Below are positions 17,201 through 22,633 of a stretch of DNA of 24,884 nt, in pieces. The number at the start of each line of letters is the position of its first letter. The stretch's first letter is position 1. Source of the stretch: JANLSE01 sp038214135 (GTDB lineage Bacteria; Chloroflexota; Chloroflexia; Chloroflexales; Roseiflexaceae); NCBI GenBank assembly GCA_038214135.1, contig JBBQSD010000094.1:1-24884 (forward strand). The letters are read 5' to 3'. The notes beneath the pieces were generated by a model that ran no database searches, had not been told where the DNA came from, and saw nothing but the letters and a program-made list of their open reading frames with translations. Both the position numbers and the translations under genes were made by a program.

Positions 17201-17267
17201 GGGCAAGCAGCAGTTGGACGACTCGTTGCCGACGATGGAGTCGATCAAGCAGGCGTTGCAGCATCAC
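14241..17267 (-). CDS. DUF4157 metallopeptidase-like protein with very long Pro/Ala-rich disordered region; candidate eCIS effector
   Basis: This 1008-residue protein begins with a basic helical N-terminus (1-35, LLDRLHRRQRVVQLLLARQ). A Pro/Ala/Gln/Val-rich low-complexity region covers about 40-735, with two copies of a roughly 70-80-residue module (240-321 and 594-662) built on RRR, E(M/I)P and PQ(E/D)W(G/A)xLLF. The DUF4157 domain (about 738-825) holds IVGIDPNDVRIYRG and the zinc-peptidase motif HELTH at 815-819. Another linker follows, then a helix ending in LDAMARQVYGMLKQRL. DUF4157 proteins are known to occur frequently in eCIS loci and are proposed toxins or effectors. The disordered part may aid packing in the tube; that is inference. 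It starts at GTG 17267 (GTGA overlap with the tube 2 stop) or at the adjacent ATG 17264. A tape-measure role is an alternative, but the sequence is not helical. Confidence 0.85.
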   Translation of the reverse strand: MMLQRLLDRLHRRQRVVQLLLARQPMLRRTVIGRRMVRAFGTPLAEPLGSDRAAFAPGIAPFTATTELADPNLALPSVAELLPEPLPEPVVGQPAQLPMPDSPGTVIPSPVTSMRQVAASPTAPMARSQEQVPRQAAPITNPQQSPGPTVSQSAPAVRGQQQAPPILPVVDVQPETHMARSLDAVPEQAPFAPASVEPTRPPEQIATPPTSGQLAPLADTPGRSAPASPDVAPPNVQNPPARRRRAQIIEMPVSPEVARSLAQAAGERYIPPPSPSSSTQSSTNEPNRPSEQASSPFMPPQDAELFTSTPARSPQEWGRLLFGGANAETQPDAAADVVGDVNAETQPDAAVADPQRDSAFAPEPAVADVDLAATMPFDDGSASVGTLHEPMLAENPVAPISFVPIVDAPTADIAPIGIPLAPARGSNAPAPELGLPASVAQPEISPLSVPAALPMPLPTNAPGMALPASSSQTPAVSAMQRSVERVADVLRRDAQVQQPADPATPYTDGDPAVVDAQSSTQTIASAEQSGSPPIAQAEIQPGIVSQAPVVDPVVSVPQFTADPASTQAVPDPMQSLGTPPVAESSAAPIAPEQPGRRRSRFEEIPASARQPVPQPVRPSAERQLNPRPWIPQPKVAPIPEDLPETILQDSDGRGPQDWAKLLFQATNPQSWGRQPQPAPEPLPMPTPLAPDVSAQPVAPANAPVSTATQRQDVNRPAAAQVVRPPTAPTVPQTQHQAPRAPAQLPQATPLRESTRRFLRPIVGIDPNDVRIYRGAEGARITEAFQAEGVSSGDAIALGPGHEDESRPQTLGLLAHELTHAARSGDTQFVPPIAEGMVSPTAGEEQVARAAEQQALGAARRFVAPVAAAASIRPPDTPRAAASSDTNSLFGDVRSAQAEPDQIEWGDLPAPWEPLPDWIGGRSQAPETGPSSEAVPVLPMPAAVPTSSMVPAVPATYLAEVDREISSGEAIPAPQQQQQAAPAADLDAMARQVYGMLKQRLAAERRRLG
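16217..16293. repeat. 29-nt exact direct repeat with 48-nt period inside the DUF4157 gene
   Basis: Identical 29-nt copies at 16217-16245 and 16265-16293 encode NAETQPDAA twice, 16 codons apart. The exact identity suggests a recent in-frame duplication in the disordered region. Confidence 0.75.
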
Positions 17268-17686
17268 GATAAACTTACTCCCTTGTGAGTAAATTCTAGC
17301 GTCTCAATTGCCAGCGTTTTTCCATCAGCACTAAACTGTGGGCCAACCCACTTGACGGGAAACGCAGCACTAAAATTCCAGCGACACAACTCGGTGCCCT
17401 TTGGATCGAACATGAGTACCGTAATCGGGCGACGATCAATCTCTCCACGAACAATCTTCAGATACCATTTCAAAAACTCATTTGATTTTGTCATGCCACG
17501 CTTCAGGGTGACATTGCCAACCTTGGTGCGTATCGGCAAACGGTGGACAAACTCATTATTGCCACCCTCTTCATAATCCTGCAGCGTCGTTTCAACCTGT
17601 AATCCACTCACCTCGGTAAAGACGGCCTGCGGGATACCACTGATCGAAACATAGAAGCGACAATTTGCTGGCGATTCTTGTGGCAT
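17264..17686 (-). CDS. Tube (gp19-family) protein 2
   Basis: This 140-residue protein is of the T4 gp19 / phage tail tube family (Afp5-like). Signatures are FYVSISGIPQAVFTEVSGL at the start, GNNEFVHRLP, KVGNVTLKRGMTKSNEFLKWY, and the end IETLEFTHKG. It shares the TLKRG(I/M)T motif with tube protein 1 but is clearly diverged, so it may form the tube section next to the baseplate. The ATG overlaps the stop of the 58-residue gene (TAATG), AGAGG lies upstream, and its own stop overlaps the start of the DUF4157 gene. Confidence 0.93.
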   Translation of the reverse strand: MPQESPANCRFYVSISGIPQAVFTEVSGLQVETTLQDYEEGGNNEFVHRLPIRTKVGNVTLKRGMTKSNEFLKWYLKIVRGEIDRRPITVLMFDPKGTELCRWNFSAAFPVKWVGPQFSADGKTLAIETLEFTHKGVSLS

Positions 17687-17862
17687 TACGATGACCTCTT
17701 CCTACGATTGCCCTGCTGGTTTCCACGAACCTGTGCAAGGCGAATATCAGCCAGCATCAGGCGATACACCTTCTCGGCCAATAGCTTCAGATTGATCGCT
17801 GACGCCTGCCCAGCCTGGTTGTCAGATGGCTGTTGCTCATTCTGGTTGGCGTTATCACTCAT
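17686..17862 (-). CDS. Small helical CIS-operon protein, 58 residues
   Basis: ATG 17862 overlaps the preceding gene by 8 nt (AATGAGTGA) and the stop TAA shares one base with the tube 2 ATG, so the gene is fixed on both sides. GGAGGG lies 7 nt before the start. The N-terminal 20 residues are polar and Gln/Asn-rich. Residues 22-46 form an amphipathic helix (INLKLLAEKVYRLMLADIRL), and the tail is basic (RRKRSS). Size and location recall the small Afp6/Pvc6-class genes of eCIS loci, but no family can be claimed from sequence. The helix resembles the C-terminal helix of the DUF4157 protein (shared L, A, VY, L pattern), which may mean a shared docking site. Confidence 0.8.
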   Translation of the reverse strand: MSDNANQNEQQPSDNQAGQASAINLKLLAEKVYRLMLADIRLAQVRGNQQGNRRKRSS

Positions 17863-18226
17863 TGTAGCCCTCCAACAGGTTCAGTGTGAAGCGCGTCTGG
17901 CAGGCCGGGCATTGGGTATCGATAAGGCTGGCCTCCATCTCATTCACACGGCTATACAGATCCTGTAAAAAGGCAAAATCAGTTGCAAACAAGCGCTCGA
18001 TCACCACTGCCCCAACCGAAGGGAGTGTCCCAAGGCTGGTGACGACCCGACCCAACAGGAGGATAATCAGATAGGCTTCGTTGGCTCGCACCCGCTGATC
18101 TGCCAGCGGCTCGATTTCATCAAGCGCCATTGCCCGACGCATAATGCCATCACGATGCAGGTTGCCATGCTGATCTATATACCCACACGGTAGGGTAAAC
18201 TCATATTCCGTTTGTAGCATCATCAT
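17855..18226 (-). CDS. T4-type baseplate/tail-assembly protein
   Basis: This 123-residue protein begins YEFTLPCGYIDQHGNLHRDGIMRRAMALDEIEPL and continues RVRANEAYLIILLLGRVVTSLG, then LFATDFAFLQDLYSRVNE. It ends near a single CPAC motif. The pattern matches the small T4 base plate protein family conserved in eCIS loci (PF12322-like, resembling phage tail assembly chaperones). It probably assists baseplate or tube assembly rather than forming a major part. The start is one of three consecutive ATG codons at 18218-18226. The upstream ribosome site is weak, and a perfect palindrome abuts the start. Confidence 0.8.
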   Translation of the reverse strand: MMMLQTEYEFTLPCGYIDQHGNLHRDGIMRRAMALDEIEPLADQRVRANEAYLIILLLGRVVTSLGTLPSVGAVVIERLFATDFAFLQDLYSRVNEMEASLIDTQCPACQTRFTLNLLEGYNE

Positions 18227-18227
18227 C

Positions 18228-18241
18228 GTTTCATATGAAAC
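18228..18241. promoter_or_regulatory. 14-bp perfect palindrome abutting the baseplate-protein start
   Basis: GTTTCATATGAAAC is fully self-complementary and lies immediately upstream of the ATGATGATG start at 18226. It may be an operator half of the larger inverted repeat at 18238-18296, or an RNA stem that occludes initiation. Confidence 0.35.
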
Positions 18242-18296
18242 CTACCAGGTACGGCCGCACGCCAAAACGCCATCACCAGCCGCACCTGAAAGGTTT
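18238..18296. promoter_or_regulatory. Long inverted repeat between tube 1 and baseplate genes
   Basis: The arms AAACCTACCAGGTACGGC (18238-18255) and GCCGCACCTGAAAGGTTT (18279-18296) pair at 15 of 18 positions around a 23-nt loop. No T-run follows on the minus strand. The position between the high-demand sheath and tube genes and the low-copy baseplate genes would suit attenuation, RNA processing or 3' protection. Confidence 0.5.
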
Positions 18297-18313
18297 ACAA
18301 CTCTAGTAGGACG

Positions 18314-18754
18314 CTACTTCACGCGCTTGTAGCCCTCGTGAACGATCTCCAACTCCTCAATACCAATTTCGTTATTGGTCGCATTGGCAGTTGGGCCGGT
18401 GAGCTTACTCGGCCAGGCATTGGTCAGATCCCAACGGGCAATCTCCTGATTATCGGAGCTGAACATGACGATCGAGCCATGTTTACGCGCCTCGACAATT
18501 TTGCCCTCCTCAACCTGCCTGCGCCATGTCCACATGTCCATGGCATCGGTAATACCACGCTTGAGCGTAATATTGTTGTACTTCATTCGGCCAGGGATCT
18601 TCTTGAGAATGAATTCGCCCTTTGGCCCGCTGGCCTTCGACTCGACGACTTCGTTCTCGCTTCCAAGGCCAGTGCATTCACGAAACGCACCCTTGACCTG
18701 GCCCTGAAACTCAACCCCGAACCACGCAGAAACCAACGGATCTCGCTCGGCCAT
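18314..18754 (-). CDS. Tube (gp19-family) protein 1
   Basis: This 146-residue protein is of the T4 gp19 / tail tube family (Afp1-like). It shows LVSAWFGVEFQGQVKGAFRECTGLGSENEVVE, GEFILKKIPG, YNNITLKRGITDAMDMWTWRRQV, MFSSDNQEIARWDL, and the end IGIEELEIVHEGYKRVK, all typical of eCIS inner-tube proteins. It stacks as hexameric rings inside the sheath. AAGGAG is placed ideally before the ATG at 18754. It is probably the main tube subunit because it follows the sheath gene directly. A palindromic repeat fills the upstream gap. Confidence 0.95.
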   Translation of the reverse strand: MAERDPLVSAWFGVEFQGQVKGAFRECTGLGSENEVVESKASGPKGEFILKKIPGRMKYNNITLKRGITDAMDMWTWRRQVEEGKIVEARKHGSIVMFSSDNQEIARWDLTNAWPSKLTGPTANATNNEIGIEELEIVHEGYKRVK

Positions 18755-18808
18755 CGTTGTCTCCTTCGTATTATGCTAGGGCAGTGTAGCGGAAGTGTAC
18801 CACCGATA

Positions 18809-18883
18809 TGTCATGCTGAGCAACGCGAAGCATCTCTAGTTCATATACGTTCCAGCAGATCCTTCGTTACACTCAGGATGACA
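18809..18883. repeat. TGTCATGCTGAG-type imperfect palindrome (MITE-like repeat)
   Basis: Terminal arms TGTCATGCTGAG (18809-18820) and CTCAGGATGACA (18872-18883) differ at one pairing position. Inner arms CGAAGCATCT and AGATCCTTCG again pair with one mismatch. This is a familiar interspersed element in several bacterial phyla; the assignment is from memory. It separates the sheath and tube 1 genes. Confidence 0.7.
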
Positions 18884-18920
18884 TAAACCCTGTGGCTATG
18901 GAAGCAGACGTGTACGAGAA

Positions 18921-20471
18921 CTACTGTCCACCACCCGAGAACTGGCTAAAGCGGAAGATCACGAACTCAGCTGGCTTGACTGGTGCAATGCCAATCTCGA
19001 TGATCAACTGGCCACGATCACGCACATCAGGCGGGTTGAGTTCCTCATCACATTTGACATAGAATGCCTCACCTGGTGCGCGGCCAAACAGCATCCCATC
19101 GCGCCATACACCCGTCAGGAAGGCACCTACATCACGCCGCACCCGTGCCCACAGATCCGGATCGTTTGGCTCGAACACGACCCACTGTGTACCACCCTCG
19201 ATCGACTTCTCAACATAGTTGAACAGCCGCCGAACGTTGATATAGCGCCAGGCTGGATCACTCGAAAGTGTTCGTGCCCCCCATACCCGCACGCCACGGC
19301 CAGTGAAGGTGCGAATGCAGTTGACACCAATCGGGTTGAGGGTATCCTGCTCACCCTTGGTAATATTAATCACCGGGTTCAGTGCGCCCCGAACCACTTC
19401 GTTGGCTGGTGCCTTATGCACACCCCGCTGACTATCGTTGTAGGCATAAACACCAGCCATATGACCACACGGCGGTACGGCTAGTGGCTTACCATCTGGG
19501 CCAAGGATTTCAATCCAGGGATAGTACAAGGCCGCGAACTTCGAGTCGTAGTTGGTGTCCTTCTCACGCCACTGCTTGACCTGTTGTGGTGTCAGATCAG
19601 GTAGTGGATCGATGATCGCCATCCGATCACCCAGGCGCTCACAATGGTTGATCAATGCCATTTGAACACCCTTGACGCCAGTTGCATCGATCGCGCCTGC
19701 CTGATAGGCTGCCATGAGATCTGGAACACAGACCATCGTGACATCTTCGGCAACCTCCATGCCTTCGATACCAGAGCGCTCGCTGACATCGCCAATCAAC
19801 TGGTTCGACTGAACCTGCAACGCTTTTGGTGCCGGGGAGGCCTTGATCAGGTAGTTGCCAACCTCTGGTGCCCGATCTGCGACTGAGCCAGTCGTCGATG
19901 CCTCCGCAACCGTGACCAATTTACTACCCTGGTTAACGGTCTCGACAACATTCTTGGCACCCTTCTTACCAAAACTCACATTCTCGAATGTCTCTTCGAC
20001 ATCGCCCAACTTCACCTTGAGCGTGAATGAGCCTTCTGGTGGCGCTTCGCCAGTTGGTGGAGCAACCTCAATCTGAATATCGCGCTCAGGAGCGCCGCGT
20101 GGGGTGACCGTGAGAGAAGGAATGGCTTTCGACGCCTTGGTGGGGATCTGCGCTGTTGCTGGTTTGTCGTCCTTGCCATTGCCAAGCTGTACGCGAGTTA
20201 CGTAACAGCGCCCACCACCGTTGCCAAAGTAACCATACACCGCGTGTGAGAGGAAGGTGCCAGGCATATGAGGGTTGCGGCGTCCCGACTCATCCAGGCT
20301 ACCAAAGGCATCAACATATTGTGACCAATTGGTGATCAGTACAGGCTTATTGACAGGGCCTGCCGGCGCAAAGCCGATAAACGCCGCCATGGCCGTCCCA
20401 ACACCTTCGATTGGCCGCGGGCCAGTATTGACCTCCTCGATGTACACGCCTGGGGAGAGGTACTCGGGCAT
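18921..20471 (-). CDS. Contractile tail sheath protein
   Basis: This 516-residue protein begins PEYLSPGVYIEEVNTGPRPIEGVGTAMAAFIGFAPAGPVNKP, the standard N-terminus of phage/eCIS sheath proteins. It ends with the conserved sheath domain: GVRVWGARTLSSDPAWRYINVRRL, FEPNDPDLWARVRRDV, AFYVKCDEELNPPD, RGQLIIEIGIAPVKPAEFVIFRFSQ. The middle (about 120-225) is a variable, surface-exposed insertion. The polymer contracts to drive the tube. Only one sheath gene is present, unlike Afp/PVC with three. A longer frame from TTG 20561 exists, but AAAGGAG before ATG 20471 and family alignment fix the start. It is the first gene of the structural operon. Confidence 0.96.
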   Translation of the reverse strand: MPEYLSPGVYIEEVNTGPRPIEGVGTAMAAFIGFAPAGPVNKPVLITNWSQYVDAFGSLDESGRRNPHMPGTFLSHAVYGYFGNGGGRCYVTRVQLGNGKDDKPATAQIPTKASKAIPSLTVTPRGAPERDIQIEVAPPTGEAPPEGSFTLKVKLGDVEETFENVSFGKKGAKNVVETVNQGSKLVTVAEASTTGSVADRAPEVGNYLIKASPAPKALQVQSNQLIGDVSERSGIEGMEVAEDVTMVCVPDLMAAYQAGAIDATGVKGVQMALINHCERLGDRMAIIDPLPDLTPQQVKQWREKDTNYDSKFAALYYPWIEILGPDGKPLAVPPCGHMAGVYAYNDSQRGVHKAPANEVVRGALNPVINITKGEQDTLNPIGVNCIRTFTGRGVRVWGARTLSSDPAWRYINVRRLFNYVEKSIEGGTQWVVFEPNDPDLWARVRRDVGAFLTGVWRDGMLFGRAPGEAFYVKCDEELNPPDVRDRGQLIIEIGIAPVKPAEFVIFRFSQFSGGGQ

Positions 20472-20682
20472 GGGGAACTCCTTTCGCTCCAGATTTACAT
20501 ATGCGCACGTCCGACGATCGTTCTTCGCTGATATCGTTGTTGGAGTGCAATCCGCACGCAAGGCGGACGATTCGGTCAGCTAATATTCGAGAAGGACACC
20601 TCCTTGTCTGGGTTGTCTACTGGCTGTCGATGTAAAGAACGTACATACAGCTGTTTCTGACTCTTCGACATTCGACAGTGAC

Positions 20683-20711
20683 ATTATATTTCAGGGGCGT
20701 TGCTTCCACAA
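20683..20711 (-). promoter_or_regulatory. Sigma70-type promoter of the CIS structural operon
   Basis: On the minus strand TTGTGG, a 17-nt spacer and a perfect TATAAT are present. The start would lie near 20676, where the tandem heptamer TTCGACA-TTCGACA (20664-20677) overlaps it. The leader to the sheath ATG is about 205 nt and contains an isolated perfect Shine-Dalgarno, AAGGAGGT (20598-20605), with no start codon at proper distance, partly paired in AAGGAGGTGTCCTT. The gap 20472-20884 holds no gene that I can support. Confidence 0.6.
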
Positions 20712-20745
20712 GATACCAAAATGACCCAACGACAGACGATAACGA

Positions 20746-20774
20746 TTGCGACGCCCCTATATCTGTGGTAGCAT
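20746..20774 (+). promoter_or_regulatory. Possible promoter of the beta-helix gene
   Basis: TTGCGA (4 of 6), a 17-nt spacer and TAGCAT (4 of 6) are present. An alternative -10, TACAAT at 20790-20795, lacks a good -35. It is divergent from the CIS promoter and only about 35 bp away, so the two could share regulators. The evidence is weak. Confidence 0.25.
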
Positions 20775-20884
20775 AGCGATATTCTCCTGTACAATCTATC
20801 GACCATAAGATGTATGTATTAGTTGCCGCGTAGCATATAGATACTGCCGCGACCGCTTGTCTTATTCTTTATAAGGGAGGGGGC

Positions 20885-22468
20885 ATGGACACCCAAGAGC
20901 ACCGTTCGTCCGAGCGCGCCGATCGCCATGGAGTTCAGATTTCAGCTGGAATGCTGGCGGTTCTGGCGGTGCTCATTGGCGTCATCGGAGTGCTACTAGC
21001 TGTCGTTGCCTTTATGGCAGGGACGATGCGAACAAGCGCCAGTAGTGTGCCGCCAGCAGCCATTACAGTTATTGCTGTTTCACCGACTGTAGCACCCACC
21101 GAAGCACTGCCTGCGGCTGTGGCTGGCTACCCTGCCCCGGAGGCCCCAACCAATGCGGTTGTTCCAACAGCTGCGGCGGCAAGCCCACCTGTATTTAACC
21201 CAGCGCGCCCAACCGCCGCGCAACAGGATCGAACGCTTGCGGCACCTGATGCACCAACGCTGGCTGTACCAGTGATCGCAGCTGCGCCAGCACCGGCTGA
21301 CTTTCAGCTCGCTCCAGCCAATGCCCAACCAGCGCCCACGCTTGCACCTGCTGCACCAGTTCCAACTGTTGTCGTCCTGCCCACGGTTGCAGCAGTGCCG
21401 CTAACAGCGGTGCCGCCACGCAGCGCAGCATCAAATCCAGCATCTGGTGGCGATGATCCAGGTGCGAACCCTGTGCCAGCTCGCCCGCTTGCCCATGTTA
21501 TCCGTGGTAACACCACCTGGACGGCAGCATCAGGGCCGATTGTGCTGAAAGGCGATCTTCAGATCGAACGCGGCGCATCACTCCTGGTTGGCGAAGGCGT
21601 TGAGATTCTGATACCACGCGGCGCATCGTTGGTTATATATGGCAATCTCTACGCGCTTGGATCGAATGCACGGCCCATTCGAATCAGTCAGATCGGGGAT
21701 GACCGTGGCCAGCGCTGGGGTTCGATTTTTGCGCGGCCCGGCAGTAGCATCGTGTTTAATAATGTCCAGATAAGCGGCGGTGGCACAGGCGGTATTCTGA
21801 TTGCAGCAGAACTGAGCGATATTAAAATCCGCAGTACCCGCGTCATCGCAAATGGTGGCCAGCTTCGCTTCGTCGATAGCCGCCTGGAACTCCGCGATAT
21901 CGATATGCGTAACAACGAGATCCCCTATGGTGCTGCCATTGATGCGACATTCTCACGCGGTGGCGCATTTACGCTCACGGGCAGCCGCCTGCAAAGTAAT
22001 GCACTATCGCCGGGTACAGCGCCAGTTCTGGTAACAAACCAGAGCTTCTCAGAACCTGTCACCCTGGAAATCGTCGGGAATATGTTGGTTGGCCAGGATG
22101 GCCCGAACCTGCAACTATTCACCAATGCCCAGATGATGGGCAATGTCACCTGTAACTCGATGATCGCTGGATCAAACGGCCTGAGCCTACGCAGCGACGC
22201 ACCGCCAAATCTCAGCCCAATGCTCAATATTCGCGATAACGCAATCGAAGCTCATACACCGCCAATCATCGATATCTACCTCGAATATGGGATCGGCCGT
22301 GGTGCCACCAGCGATCTGCCACTCGGGATGCTCAACAATTGGTGGGAACTGCCCAATGGCCCATTCGATCCACTACGCAATAACGATGGCCGTGGCGAAG
22401 CAGTTGGTAAGAATGTGAATTTTGTCCCCTGGCTTGGCCAACGCCCACCCTGCGCGCCGAAATTGTAG
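20885..22468 (+). CDS. Membrane-anchored right-handed beta-helix protein
   Basis: In this 527-residue protein a short charged cytoplasmic N-terminus (1-19) precedes one membrane helix (20-46, AGMLAVLAVLIGVIGVLLAV) without a signal-peptidase site. An Ala/Pro/Thr/Val-rich linker (50-205) leads to a parallel beta-helix domain (about 208-525) with repeating turns such as GDLQIERGASLLVGEGVEI, IPRGASLVIYGNLYA, NARPIRIS and GNMLVG. The C-terminal domain would be outside the membrane. Function is unknown; beta-helices commonly bind or cleave polysaccharides, but no catalytic motif is visible. GGGAGGGGG precedes the ATG. The plan of helix, stalk and beta-domain resembles the kinases of this locus, and the gene is divergent from the CIS operon, so a surface or tether role is conceivable. 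Confidence 0.8.
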   Translation: MDTQEHRSSERADRHGVQISAGMLAVLAVLIGVIGVLLAVVAFMAGTMRTSASSVPPAAITVIAVSPTVAPTEALPAAVAGYPAPEAPTNAVVPTAAAASPPVFNPARPTAAQQDRTLAAPDAPTLAVPVIAAAPAPADFQLAPANAQPAPTLAPAAPVPTVVVLPTVAAVPLTAVPPRSAASNPASGGDDPGANPVPARPLAHVIRGNTTWTAASGPIVLKGDLQIERGASLLVGEGVEILIPRGASLVIYGNLYALGSNARPIRISQIGDDRGQRWGSIFARPGSSIVFNNVQISGGGTGGILIAAELSDIKIRSTRVIANGGQLRFVDSRLELRDIDMRNNEIPYGAAIDATFSRGGAFTLTGSRLQSNALSPGTAPVLVTNQSFSEPVTLEIVGNMLVGQDGPNLQLFTNAQMMGNVTCNSMIAGSNGLSLRSDAPPNLSPMLNIRDNAIEAHTPPIIDIYLEYGIGRGATSDLPLGMLNNWWELPNGPFDPLRNNDGRGEAVGKNVNFVPWLGQRPPCAPKL

Positions 22469-22622
22469 GAGTCAGGAGTCAGGAGTCAGAAGATTCTTTG
22501 TCGACACGGTCTGTGGTTCGTGGTTCTCTGGTTCTCGGCCTCGGCTCTTGGTTCGGTAGTTCCGTAGTTCCGTAGTTCTCGGTTTGGGTGCCCTCTGGGC
22601 AATTCTTGGTTCTCGGTTCTTG
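22468..22622. repeat. Simple-sequence intergenic repeats
   Basis: GGAGTCAGGAGTCAGGAGTC begins at the last base of the beta-helix stop codon. It is followed by GGTTCTCGG / CTTGGTTC units and three tandem TAGTTCCG units (about 22557-22579). This is intergenic low-complexity sequence that separates two unrelated genes; no promoter or terminator is identified with confidence. Confidence 0.6.
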
Positions 22623-22633
22623 GAGCATCCATC

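Noticed and set aside
14241..17267. Tape-measure protein
   Set aside because: Length and location might fit, but the central region is Pro/Ala-rich and lacks the long helical or transmembrane pattern of tape measures, and it has a DUF4157 zinc motif.
18921..20471. Prophage remnant rather than eCIS
   Set aside because: No head, portal, terminase, integrase or lysis gene is present, and the gene types (gp19 pair, LysM, spike, PAAR, DUF4157) match eCIS loci.
20472..20561. N-terminal extension of the sheath frame from TTG at 20561
   Set aside because: Sheath proteins start at the PEYLSPGVYIEE motif, and AAAGGAG directly precedes ATG 20471.
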